Assembly (NCBI RefSeq): GCF_003176915.1
Contig: NZ_CP029619.1
Coordinates: 310,001-374,000, forward strand
Reading direction: 5' to 3'
Source of the DNA: Candidatus Cardinium hertigii
GTDB lineage: Bacteria > Bacteroidota > Bacteroidia > Cytophagales > Amoebophilaceae
Length of the DNA stretch: 64,000 nt
The translations under genes were made by a program, and so were the position numbers. Under the pieces are notes generated by a model. That model was not told the DNA's origin. It saw only the letters and a list, made by a program, of their open reading frames with translations, and did not search any database. Below are positions 9,801 to 18,465 of the stretch, in pieces; position 1 is the first letter of the stretch; every line of letters starts with the position of its first letter.

Positions 9801-10276
9801 GTTTAGTACGACGTAAATCAGGGTCCCCCTATTATACCCATCCCATGGCGGTGGCTAAACTGCTGTTAGAGGCTACCCAAGATCCAGACACCATCCTAGT
9901 GGGTTTGTTGCACGATATCGTAGAGGATACGCCTGTTACGCTTCCTCAGATAGAATTGATGTATGGCAGTGAAGTAGCTGCTGTGGTCGATCAGGTTACC
10001 CGCTACAATACCAATGGGTATCCTTGGGAATTAGATAAGTTAGAAGATAGAAATAGGCTCCACCAATGTGAGGACATATGTGTGGTACAAGTAAAGCTGG
10101 CAGATCGATTGCATAATATGCGTACCTTATCTGCCCGTAAGCCATCCGACCAACAGCGTATAGCTAAAGAAACCTTAGCTTTTTATATACCGTGGGGAAA
10201 GAGCCATAAGGCACCTCAGCAATGGATGACAGAAATGCAGCGTATTTGTGAAGGGATTATTGCTAAGCAGCTTTAA
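6803..10276 (+). CDS. SSF symporter - degenerate kinase - SpoT-type HD fusion, copy 2
   Basis: 1157 residues with the same domain order as the 3102 gene. The symporter half is of group B, starting MVTHIDFIIIGLSLMG, and differs at many positions from group A, while the C-terminal third is nearly the same. The linker variant is TTDFLFNKDRSVVQNE. The HD variant is the KEELIQQ/KKAHGLVRRKSGSPYYTHP type, with His1013 and His1037-Asp1038 retained. The loop after the second helix reads GGSTLGVRLDQNYRQG, where its tandem neighbour has GGGTLGVGLDQNYRQG. Copy 2 and its downstream spacer form one 3686-bp unit that is repeated as copy 3. All metal-ligand motifs are present and the frame is uninterrupted. 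Confidence 0.88.
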   Translation: MVTHIDFIIIGLSLMGTLVIGIYYGRGIKTFQEYAVGNRKMSSSVIAISLIATIYGGSTLGVRLDQNYRQGFEILIAHSILIVPMLYLFSRVTIPRMKEFEKHFSIAESMGSLYGSAARIITALLSILLAIAYLTTQIKVGFEIMSILFPKIISFQTYSIILLTLLVIAYAAFGGARAVAITDVYQFLLFGLCFPMLIFVLLFSTEDLATGWQKLTAVPQFNLNKMCTGHTLTSLLPGFIFRLLVLVTPAYIQRFYMASSIGQAAKVFNKITIAPCVIALLIFSVAAALHIHGDNISSNQNVLHYVLSLAYFPGMLGILVTAMLALLMSTADSHLHISSVLFTNDLWPFVARFTKSDKPSLKIVRIVSLGIGVISLLMVFHTTSILQLMYKIFYLYDPAVSVPFIIACLGFRPRSLVVLITMGWNIIVATYFIFYQKQTITHNRVILSMIVSAGSLFALHYLLPKRPHTGWVGIPDSSAWDLQNQITKRWWLARMQRLKMLFTRSYRVNIFPTQERTFVAVGCYTIIHAIIALCFIQRQYFLPYVYLYMAVMALGTILALYPALHAYRKGGTPLLHNLWPMLLFLLLFIAPLQFAKLGHYSPMVCALWVGSLGLGIVLLSLETGSILLAVALGIHQTIPPYTPCLALAGWGLSMELVLATALVSITLVGFLLYKYLRDKVTAKLKVIELTRTYEQRISLEAIYSQAHWAKLDATAGGTLLREMGHALQETTDFLFNKDRSVVQNEIASFNKKLQKFSDCLAWRAQEERSLKLNKKSIQSILLEPTILKVNQQILDLGEPLALLLRKQTDVAEIAVDPALLECLLLLNLWAISKSQQATDHIVTLTLAATTLQYGLATETAADLPSLTLPALAFCFSTDTSLPTLQPSYSIPAMNAKVTLPASEAQFYQLESKQIVEAHGGYVEIIESPTQVNCLYVFPLDGRKVMRFKTYDPADLVANKIAETAESLAQEQELIGLLTAQTTLKEELIQQTIAFIKKAHGLVRRKSGSPYYTHPMAVAKLLLEATQDPDTILVGLLHDIVEDTPVTLPQIELMYGSEVAAVVDQVTRYNTNGYPWELDKLEDRNRLHQCEDICVVQVKLADRLHNMRTLSARKPSDQQRIAKETLAFYIPWGKSHKAPQQWMTEMQRICEGIIAKQL

Positions 10277-10488
10277 AGTAAATACAGTGCCTCTTTATAC
10301 AAGGTTCTTTTCCCGCGCCAAAATCTACCTGTAAAGGCTAATGCTACTACGCATTACTCTAGGCATAGGTTATTACACAATAATAATAGTTGCTATTAGG
10401 TATAGTAATTATTTTTCTGTAAATAAAAGCAAGTAATCATTATAAACTTAGTAAGATAAATTTATTACAACGCAATAATAAAAGAGAG
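10277..10488. repeat. 212-bp spacer, duplicate of 6591-6802
   Basis: Same sequence and same position relative to its flanking genes as the spacer at 6591. Together with copies 2 and 3 it marks a recent tandem duplication with a period of 3686 bases. Confidence 0.85.
10390..10417 (+). promoter_or_regulatory. Predicted promoter of copy 3 (TTG-N17-TATTTTTC)
   Basis: Identical to the promoter-like block at 6704-6731, displaced by exactly one 3686-base duplication period. Confidence 0.45.
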
Positions 10489-13400
10489 ATGGTAACGCAT
10501 ATTGATTTTATAATTATAGGGTTATCCTTAATGGGGACACTGGTTATTGGGATTTACTACGGTAGAGGTATCAAGACTTTCCAAGAGTATGCTGTAGGGA
10601 ACAGAAAAATGTCTAGCAGCGTAATTGCTATTTCACTGATAGCTACCATATATGGCGGTGGAACCCTAGGGGTTGGCCTGGATCAGAACTATCGACAAGG
10701 CTTTGAAATACTTATTGCGCAATCTATTCTAATAGTTCCTATGCTCTATCTTTTTTCCAGGGTTACTATTCCAAGAATGAAAGAATTCGAGAAACATTTT
10801 TCTATAGCAGAATCTATGGGAAGCTTATATGGATCAGCTGCTCGTATCATTACCGCTCTACTTAGTATCCTGTTAGCTATCGCCTATCTAACCACCCAGA
10901 TTAAGGTTGGTTTTGAAATAATGTCCATTCTATTTCCTAAAATAATATCCTTTCAAACTTATTCAATCATACTTTTAACCTTATTGGTTATCGCCTATGC
11001 TGCATTTGGAGGGGCGAGAGCGGTAGCCATAACAGATGTCTACCAATTCCTCCTTTTCGGACTCTGCTTCCCTATGCTCATTTTCGTGCTACTATTTTCT
11101 ACGGAAGATTTAGCAACAGGCTGGCAAAAACTTACTGCTGTACCGCAGTTTAATTTAAACAAGATGTGCACAGGGCATACCTTAACAAGCTTACTTCCTG
11201 GCTTTATATTTAGGCTTTTAGTTTTGTTTATACCTGCCTACATTCAACGCTTTTACATGGCTTCTTCTATAGGGCAAGCTGCAAAGGTTTTTAACAAAAT
11301 TACCATAGCTCCCTGTGTGATAGCTTTGCTTATTTTCAGTGTTGCAGCAGCTTTGCATATACATGGAGATAACATTTCATCCAATCAGAATGTCCTCCAC
11401 TATGTCCTTTCCCTTGCCTATTTCCCTGGTATGTTAGGTATATTGGTAACGGCTATGATAGCGTTGTTGATGTCTACCGCTGATTCTCACTTACATATTG
11501 CCTCTGTTTTATTTACAAATGACCTATGGCCTTTTATAGCTAAGTTTACCAAATTACACAACCGCTCACTCCGCATGGTACGTATCGCCTCTATTGGCAT
11601 AGGGATAATCAGTCTTTTGATAGTATTCCATACAACCAGTATTTTGCAATTAATGAACAAAACGTACTATTTTTATTGGCCAGCTGTTTCAGTTCCCTTT
11701 ATAATAGCTTGTTTGGGATTTAGGCCTAGATCCCTTGTTGTGCTCATAACCATGGGTTGGAACATAATCGTAGCAACGTATTTTATTTTTTATCAAAAGC
11801 AAACTATAACCCATAATCGCGTTATCCTTTCAATGATTGTAAGCGCAGGTAGCTTGTTTGCCTTACACTATCTGCTTCCTAAACGCCCCCATACCGGCTG
11901 GGTAGGTATCCCAGATAGCAGTGCCTGGGATTTACAAAACCAAATCACCAAGCGCTGGTGGTTGGCTCGCGTTCAACAGTTTAAAATGCTTCTTACAAGG
12001 TCTTATCGTGTAAGCATCTTCCCTATCCAAGAACGTACCTTTGTAGCAGTCGGCTGCTATACCATCCTTCATGCCATTATCGCATTGTGCTTTATCCAAA
12101 GGCAGTATTTCCTTCCCTATGTATACCTCTATATGGCTGTGATGGCCTTGGGAACCATCCTAGCGCTCTACCCAGCCCTGCATGCTTATCAAAAAGGCGG
12201 AACACCGCTATTGCATAATTTATGGCCTATGCTATTGTTTCTTCTGCTTTTTATTGCGCCCCTTCAATTTGCTAAACTAGGACACTATAGCCCTATGGTT
12301 TGTGCATTATGGGTTAGTAACCTGGGCTTAGGCATCGTTTTACTTTCGCTAGAAACAAGTAGTATCCTGTTAGCTGTAGCGTTAGGGATACATCAAGCTA
12401 TACCGCCTTATACGACCTATTTAGCTTTAGCTAGCTGGGGTCTTTCTATAGAACTTGTGCTAGCTGTAATGCTAGTAACCGCTGCCATAATAGGCCTTGG
12501 TATCTATAAATACCTACGAGACAAAGCAACCGCTAAACTTAACATTATCGAACTTACTAGAACCTATGAACAGCGCATTTCCTTAGAAGCCATCTATAGC
12601 CAAGCGCATTGGGCTAAATTGGATGCTACTGCTGGAGGCACCCTTTTACGAGAAATGGGCCATGCACTACAAGAAACTACTGATTTTCTTTTTAATAAGG
12701 ATCGATCTGTTGTACAAAACGAAATAGCATCCTTTAATAAAAAGCTACAAAAATTCAGCGATTGTCTGGCATGGAGAGCCCAAGAAGAACGGAGCTTAAA
12801 ACTTAATAAAAAATCTATTCAGTCCATCCTACTTGAACCAACTATTTTAAAAGTAAATCAGCAAATATTGGACTTAGGAGAACCACTAGCGCTCTTATTG
12901 CGGAAACAAACAGACGTAGCTGAAATAGCAGTCGATCCCGCCTTGCTGGAGTGTTTGCTGCTGCTCAACCTATGGGCAATCAGCAAGAGCCAACAAGCTA
13001 CCGATCATATCGTAACCTTAACCCTTGCTGCTACTACCTTACAATACGGCCTAGCAACAGAAACTGCGGCTGATCTCCCTTCCTTAACCTTACCTGCACT
13101 GGCTTTCTGTTTTAGTACGGATACAAGCCTACCAACCCTACAACCTAGTTATAGTATCCCAGCAATGAACGCAAAGGTTACCCTACCTGCTAGTGAAGCA
13201 CAATTTTATCAGCTAGAAAGCAAACAAATCGTAGAGGCCCATGGGGGCTATGTGGAAATAATAGAAAGTCCAACGCAGGTAAATTGCCTTTACGTATTCC
13301 CACTGGATGGCCGTAAGGTTATGCGCTTTAAAACGTATGATCCTGCTGATATTGTGGCTAATAAAATAGCTGAAACAGCGGAAAGCTTGGCGCAGGAGCA

Positions 13401-13956
13401 GGAATTGATAGGGTTACTTACGGCACAAACTACGCTTAAGGAGGAGCTTATACAGCAAACCATTGCCTTTATTAAAAAGGCCCATGGTTTAGTACGGCGT
13501 AAATCAGGGTCCCCCTATTATACCCATCCCATGGCGGTGGCTAAACTGCTGTTAGAGGCTACCCAAGATCCAGACACCATCCTAGTGGGTTTGTTGCACG
13601 ATATCGTAGAGGATACGCCTGTTACGCTTCCTCAGATAGAATTGATGTATGGCAGTGAAGTAGCTGCTGTGGTCGATCAGGTTACCCACTACAATACCAA
13701 TGGGTATCCTTGGGAATTAGATAAGTTAGAAAATAAAAATATACTTCATCAATGTAGAGATATACGTGTGGTACAAGTAAAGCTGGCAGATCGATTGCAT
13801 AATATGCGTACCTTATCTGCCCGTAAGCCATCCGACCAACAGCGTATAGCTAAAGAAACCTTAGCTTTTTATATACCGTGGGGAAAGAGCCATAAGGCAC
13901 CTCAGCAATGGATGACAGAAATGCAGCGTATTTGTGAAGGGATTATTGCTAAGTAG
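10489..13956 (+). CDS. SSF symporter - degenerate kinase - SpoT-type HD fusion, copy 3
   Basis: 1155 residues, the tandem twin of copy 2. Differences are clustered, not spread evenly: around residues 358-400 (FIAKFTKLHNRSLRMVRIAS and MNKTYYFYWPAV), around 497-515 (ARVQQFKMLLTRSYRVSIF), near 632-675, and in the HD tail (LENKNILHQCRDIRVV where copy 2 has LEDRNRLHQCEDICVV). Such patches also occur in other copies, which points to gene conversion. The last residues are IIAK followed by TAG, where relatives continue to KQL. The stop lies in the first bases of an IS5-type terminal repeat, so the element has replaced the natural end. Loss of two or three residues outside the HD core should not matter. 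Confidence 0.88.
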   Translation: MVTHIDFIIIGLSLMGTLVIGIYYGRGIKTFQEYAVGNRKMSSSVIAISLIATIYGGGTLGVGLDQNYRQGFEILIAQSILIVPMLYLFSRVTIPRMKEFEKHFSIAESMGSLYGSAARIITALLSILLAIAYLTTQIKVGFEIMSILFPKIISFQTYSIILLTLLVIAYAAFGGARAVAITDVYQFLLFGLCFPMLIFVLLFSTEDLATGWQKLTAVPQFNLNKMCTGHTLTSLLPGFIFRLLVLFIPAYIQRFYMASSIGQAAKVFNKITIAPCVIALLIFSVAAALHIHGDNISSNQNVLHYVLSLAYFPGMLGILVTAMIALLMSTADSHLHIASVLFTNDLWPFIAKFTKLHNRSLRMVRIASIGIGIISLLIVFHTTSILQLMNKTYYFYWPAVSVPFIIACLGFRPRSLVVLITMGWNIIVATYFIFYQKQTITHNRVILSMIVSAGSLFALHYLLPKRPHTGWVGIPDSSAWDLQNQITKRWWLARVQQFKMLLTRSYRVSIFPIQERTFVAVGCYTILHAIIALCFIQRQYFLPYVYLYMAVMALGTILALYPALHAYQKGGTPLLHNLWPMLLFLLLFIAPLQFAKLGHYSPMVCALWVSNLGLGIVLLSLETSSILLAVALGIHQAIPPYTTYLALASWGLSIELVLAVMLVTAAIIGLGIYKYLRDKATAKLNIIELTRTYEQRISLEAIYSQAHWAKLDATAGGTLLREMGHALQETTDFLFNKDRSVVQNEIASFNKKLQKFSDCLAWRAQEERSLKLNKKSIQSILLEPTILKVNQQILDLGEPLALLLRKQTDVAEIAVDPALLECLLLLNLWAISKSQQATDHIVTLTLAATTLQYGLATETAADLPSLTLPALAFCFSTDTSLPTLQPSYSIPAMNAKVTLPASEAQFYQLESKQIVEAHGGYVEIIESPTQVNCLYVFPLDGRKVMRFKTYDPADIVANKIAETAESLAQEQELIGLLTAQTTLKEELIQQTIAFIKKAHGLVRRKSGSPYYTHPMAVAKLLLEATQDPDTILVGLLHDIVEDTPVTLPQIELMYGSEVAAVVDQVTHYNTNGYPWELDKLENKNILHQCRDIRVVQVKLADRLHNMRTLSARKPSDQQRIAKETLAFYIPWGKSHKAPQQWMTEMQRICEGIIAK

Positions 13957-14413
13957 TCGTCCCTGAAGTATTTATTACACAATAGGTTTATTTTCTGTCT
14001 ATCTTTTTCTCACATTCAAATGGTAAGTTAAACGCTATGTCAACTGACCATTATATAGGTATAATCGTTCTGAGAGAGAAATCCTTCATATACAAAAATG
14101 ATTCTTTTTGATTGATTATGTGTATGTTAGGAATGTTTTTCTCGTGACAAGTCATTGATTATGTCCAATAGCACACAGAATAACATTGCGTTTATTTCCT
14201 AAGATTCCTTGCAAGTAGCTAACCGATCATTTACCATCGGATTTCATAGGACCAATAGAACGAATATTTTTCTCCATCTTGGCCAAGTCCCTGGCGCCAG
14301 CGCGTTAAGGTTTTTATTTATACGAAAAATACAAAACATGATTATTATAATAGTATGAACATAATGATTTTTATATTGATTAACAAATAAATATATAATA
14401 TCTCGGCATCTAC
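13955..14413 (-). mobile_element. IS5-family remnant with internal deletion (459 bp)
   Basis: The left end AGTCGTCCCTGAAGTA and a degraded right end (ATATCTCGGCATCTACT) are inverted repeats of one another. Between them, read on the minus strand, is the C-terminal end of an IS5-type transposase: IGPMKSDGK, a stop, then SYLQGILGNKRNVILCAIGHN and further stops. The N-terminal half is missing, so the element cannot move by itself. The same ends and the same C-terminal stretch occur at 62487-63125. The element sits directly on the stop codon of copy 3. Confidence 0.7.
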
Positions 14414-14638
14414 TCAATAGTTCCTCCGCTACCAACTTATTATAATAAAGGGTAAAAATTATAGCTGCTTCCTAAAGGCAATAAATAGCACAAAACAGCT
14501 AACGGAATTCAAACCAACACAAATAATAAGCATACTTTCTTTTATTTTACCATACATATGTATATATTAATTGTTGATACTAAACGCATGTTAGGTAAAT
14601 AAAAGGGCATTATTTGTATAACAACTAAGAGAATCATT
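14414..14638. repeat. Upstream region of copy 4, paralogous to 2866-3101
   Basis: From CAATAGTTCCTCCGCTACCAA onward this spacer closely matches the region upstream of the 3102 gene, including the AACGGAATTCAAACCAAC segment. The two group A genes therefore share an upstream region different from that of the group B genes. No ORF is seen in it. Confidence 0.7.
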
Positions 14639-17600
14639 ATGGCCATAGGACAACCTATACATTATATAGATAGCCTTCTTATAGGAATATTTTTACTCTT
14701 AACGCTTGCTATTGGGCTCTATTACGGAAAAGATATCAAAACTTTTCAAGAGTATGCGGTTGGAAATAGAAAGATGTCTAGCATGACGCTTACTACCTCT
14801 CTTATAGCAACTATTTACAGTGCAAAGTCTTTTTATATTGGCTTTAATCAGCATTACCAACATGGTATTTATGCACTTAAGTATGTAAGTGGACCATTGA
14901 GTGTCTACCTAGCCTCTAAATTTTTAATTGTAAGAATGAAAGAATTTATAGGTAACCGTTCCATGGCAGAGTCTATGGGAACTATATATGGTCCAGCCGT
15001 ACGCATCTTAACAGCCTTGTTAGGTATTGTATTATGTGCGATTATACTAGCTGCTCAGATAAAGTGTGGTCTTCTTATAACCACTAAACTATTTCCATAT
15101 TATAATACAGAATATCACACTATAATTGTTTTTCTGTTGATTATATGTTATGCTACTTTTGGAGGGATCAGAGCAGTAGCATTAACAGATGTTTACCAAT
15201 TTTTCTTTTTTAGTCTGTATTTTCCCCTATTAATTTGTACACTACTGTATTATAGTAATGATTTACTAATTGATTGGAAACGCATTACAGCCCTTCCTCA
15301 ATTTAACCTAAATAAAGTATTTACATGGGATGATACCTTAAAAGATACATTAAGCTGGTTATTTTGGTGGTCTCTTGTTATTAGTTGCAATCCTGCTTAT
15401 ATACAACGCTTTTATATGGCATCTACTGTACAACAAGCTGTTAAGGTTTTTAGGAATAGCAGTTTGATTCGGCTGCTATTCTTTACGCCATTATTTTTAC
15501 TTACTGCAATATTCTTTCATTTGAAAAAAAATGGCACCTACCCTTACCAAAATATACTCAGTTATATCATCCATCTAAGCTATTGGCCAGGTATGCAAGG
15601 TATTCTTGCAACAACTTGCTTTGCCTTATTGATGTCTACTGCTGATTCTATTTTACATATTGCCTCTGTTTTATTTACCAATGATATATGGTCTGTCCTA
15701 ACAAAGGCAAACAAGCACAAAGCTGCTCAGCATCAACTTACCGTTGCGCGTATAACTTCTGTTGTAATCGGTTTCATTAGCCTTACTATTGCATTTTCTC
15801 TTACTAGTATTATAACCTTTTTAGAGAAAACAGGTATGACTTTCTTTTATCACCTGTCTGTTTCCATTCCTTTTATCATAACCTGTTTAGGTTTTAGACC
15901 CCGTTCTATTGTAATTTTTATAGCTATGTGCTTTAATACAATGATGGGCATATACATTTATTACTATAATCTTAAGGATCACCTTACTATTATTCTTATT
16001 GCCAGTATACTTAGCCTATTCATTCCGCACTATTTATTCCCTAAATTACCCAACACCGGTTGGGTGGGTGTTAAAGATAACACTGCCTGGAAACTACAAA
16101 ATCAACTAATCAAACGATGGTGGCAAACAAAATGGCAGCGGATTAAAATGCCTTTTACATCAAGCTATCAAGCCATTATTTTTCCTAAAAGGACAAGTAC
16201 ATTTATGTTATTAGGCGCTTACCTAATTATTAGTTCGGTCTTAGCACTCTATCTTATCCATAAAGCCTATTTTTTACCCTACGTGTACCTCTATATGACT
16301 GTTATGGCTATAGGTACCATTATAGCAATTTACCCAGCATTTCATTCCTATAAAAAGGAAGGTTCTCCTTTACTATATAAATTATGGCCCACATTACTTT
16401 TTCTATTACTTTTTATTATTCCTTTTCAATTTGTTAAACTAAGCCACTACACCCCTACAGTTTGTGCTGTTTTAATTTTTAACGTTGGTTTAACTTCAGT
16501 ACTATTGTCTTTAGAAAACAGCATCACAATGCTATTTCTAACCATAGGTATCCATCAATTTATTCCTCCTTATCTAGATTTTAGCAATTTGCTTTTGACA
16601 AATAGTTCGAATGTTACTTCCATAGAACTTATTGTAACGACGGCAATTATAACAATTACACTGGTAGGCTTTGGTATTTATAAACAGCTACGAGATAAAT
16701 CCGTTTCTAAAGGGAAGATTATGGAAATTACCCGAGCCTATGAGCAGCGCATTGCGCTAGAGGCCATCTATAGCCAAGCGCATTGGGCTAAATTGGATGC
16801 CACTGCTGGAGGTAACCTCTTACGAGAAATGGGCCATGCACTACAAGAAACCAGTGAGGCCCTCTATAAACAGGATCCAACTGGTTTACGAAATGAAATA
16901 GCATTCTTTAATAAAAAATTACAAAAATTCAGTGATTGCCTACTATGGAGAGCCCAAGAAGAACGCAGCCTAAAACTCAATAAAAAATCTATACAGCTTA
17001 TCCCGCTTGAATCAACTATCTTAAAAGTAAATCAGCAAATATTGGATTTAGGGGAGCCACTAGCGCTCTTATTACGTAAACAAACACCCATAGCTGAAAT
17101 AGTAGTCGATCCCACGTTATTAGCATGTTTGCTGCTGCTTAACCTATGGGAAATTAGCAAGAGCCAACAAGCTACCGATCATATCGTAACCTTAACCCTT
17201 GCAGCTACTACCTTACAATACGGCCTAGCAACAGAGACTGCGGCTGATCTCCCTTCCTTAACCTTACCTGCACTGGCTTTCTGTTTTAGTACGGATACAA
17301 GCCTACCAAATTTAAAACCTAGCTATAGTATCGTAGGAATGAATGCAAATGTTACCCTACCTGCTAGTGAAGCGCAGTTTTATCAATTAGAAAGCAAACA
17401 AATCGTAGAGGCTCATGGAGGCTATGTAGAAATAATAGAAAGCCCAACAAAGGTAAGCTGCCTTTACGTATTCCCGCTGGATGGCCGTAAGGTTATGCGC
17501 TTTAAAACGTATGATCCTGTTGATCTGTTAGCTAATACCCTAGCTGAAACGGAGGAAAGCTTGGCGCAAGAGCAGGAGCTAATAGGTTTACTTACTACAC

Positions 17601-18127
17601 AAACTACGCTTAGCGCAGAACGTATACAGCAAACCATTGCCTTTATTAAAAACGCTCATGGTTTAGTACGGCGTAAATCAGGTGCCCCCTACTATACCCA
17701 TCCGATGGCAGTGGCCAAACTGCTGTTGAAGACTACCCAGGATCCCGACACCATCCTAGCTGGTTTGTTGCATGATATCGTAGAGGATACGCCTGTTACA
17801 CTTCATCAATTAGAACTGATGTATGGCAGTGAAGTAGCTGCTGTGGTCGATCAGGTTACCCACTTCAATACCAATGGGTATCCTTGGGAATTAGATAAAT
17901 TAGAAAATAAAAATATACTCCATCAATGTAGGGATATACGTGTGGTACAAGTAAAGCTAGCAGATAGATTGCATAATATGAGCACCTTATCTGCCCGTAA
18001 ACCAGCCGATCAACAGCGTATAGCTAAAGAAACCTTAGCTTTTTATATACCATGGGGAACAAAGCACCACGTACCTCAGCGATGGCTAGCAGAAATGCAG
18101 CGCATTTGTGAAGAGGTCCTAAAATAA
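14639..18127 (+). CDS. SSF symporter - degenerate kinase - SpoT-type HD fusion, copy 4
   Basis: 1162 residues; its symporter and second membrane block are those of group A and largely match the 3102 gene. The start has shifted: the base triplet matching the ATG of the 3102 gene is ATA here, and an ATG nine bases upstream gives MAIGQPIHY. The kinase-like region carries a second variant, PIAEIVVDPTLLACLLLLNLWEISKS, instead of DVAEIAVDPALLECLLLLNLWAISKS. In the HD domain the conserved LADRLHNMRTL reads LADRLHNMSTL. The Asp and Asn ligands remain, but an arginine conserved in SpoT-type enzymes is lost, so activity may be altered. The C-terminus is CEEVLK. Confidence 0.86.
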   Translation: MAIGQPIHYIDSLLIGIFLLLTLAIGLYYGKDIKTFQEYAVGNRKMSSMTLTTSLIATIYSAKSFYIGFNQHYQHGIYALKYVSGPLSVYLASKFLIVRMKEFIGNRSMAESMGTIYGPAVRILTALLGIVLCAIILAAQIKCGLLITTKLFPYYNTEYHTIIVFLLIICYATFGGIRAVALTDVYQFFFFSLYFPLLICTLLYYSNDLLIDWKRITALPQFNLNKVFTWDDTLKDTLSWLFWWSLVISCNPAYIQRFYMASTVQQAVKVFRNSSLIRLLFFTPLFLLTAIFFHLKKNGTYPYQNILSYIIHLSYWPGMQGILATTCFALLMSTADSILHIASVLFTNDIWSVLTKANKHKAAQHQLTVARITSVVIGFISLTIAFSLTSIITFLEKTGMTFFYHLSVSIPFIITCLGFRPRSIVIFIAMCFNTMMGIYIYYYNLKDHLTIILIASILSLFIPHYLFPKLPNTGWVGVKDNTAWKLQNQLIKRWWQTKWQRIKMPFTSSYQAIIFPKRTSTFMLLGAYLIISSVLALYLIHKAYFLPYVYLYMTVMAIGTIIAIYPAFHSYKKEGSPLLYKLWPTLLFLLLFIIPFQFVKLSHYTPTVCAVLIFNVGLTSVLLSLENSITMLFLTIGIHQFIPPYLDFSNLLLTNSSNVTSIELIVTTAIITITLVGFGIYKQLRDKSVSKGKIMEITRAYEQRIALEAIYSQAHWAKLDATAGGNLLREMGHALQETSEALYKQDPTGLRNEIAFFNKKLQKFSDCLLWRAQEERSLKLNKKSIQLIPLESTILKVNQQILDLGEPLALLLRKQTPIAEIVVDPTLLACLLLLNLWEISKSQQATDHIVTLTLAATTLQYGLATETAADLPSLTLPALAFCFSTDTSLPNLKPSYSIVGMNANVTLPASEAQFYQLESKQIVEAHGGYVEIIESPTKVSCLYVFPLDGRKVMRFKTYDPVDLLANTLAETEESLAQEQELIGLLTTQTTLSAERIQQTIAFIKNAHGLVRRKSGAPYYTHPMAVAKLLLKTTQDPDTILAGLLHDIVEDTPVTLHQLELMYGSEVAAVVDQVTHFNTNGYPWELDKLENKNILHQCRDIRVVQVKLADRLHNMSTLSARKPADQQRIAKETLAFYIPWGTKHHVPQRWLAEMQRICEEVLK

Positions 18128-18465
18128 AGCGTCTATTTTTACAAGATCATCTATACAGATACCATTGATCATTTGAAAAGATTGTGTAAAATTTTTAATT
18201 ACGTGTTGATTTTCATTTGTAAAATTGCTATTGCGTAAATTAAACCTTTTAGCTTAGGTGGTTTAGGTAGCCAGGTTGTATATTATATTATTACACGCTT
18301 TTAGGAAAAAATTAAACATTATGATGCTGAAGCTGCTGTACAAAAACGGCTCCTAATTTGGAAGGATGATGCTGACCAAGTTGAATACTTATTGCTAGCT
18401 TTTAAGATTATTACTACATTATAGCTAATACATATGGTTAAAAACCAAGCAATATAAAAACAGCT
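18128..18465 (+). other. 338-bp leader duplicated at 42888-43215, with a possible 39-codon gene remnant
   Basis: This spacer before copy 5 is repeated almost unchanged before the broken copy at 43216. A frame at about 18306-18424 reads EKIKHYDAEAAVQKRLL, continues with a charged stretch and ends ITTL-stop, preceded by a stop at 18303. It looks like the C-terminal end of an unrecognised gene, not a random frame, but it has no start codon. No promoter motif was identified with confidence. Confidence 0.4.
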
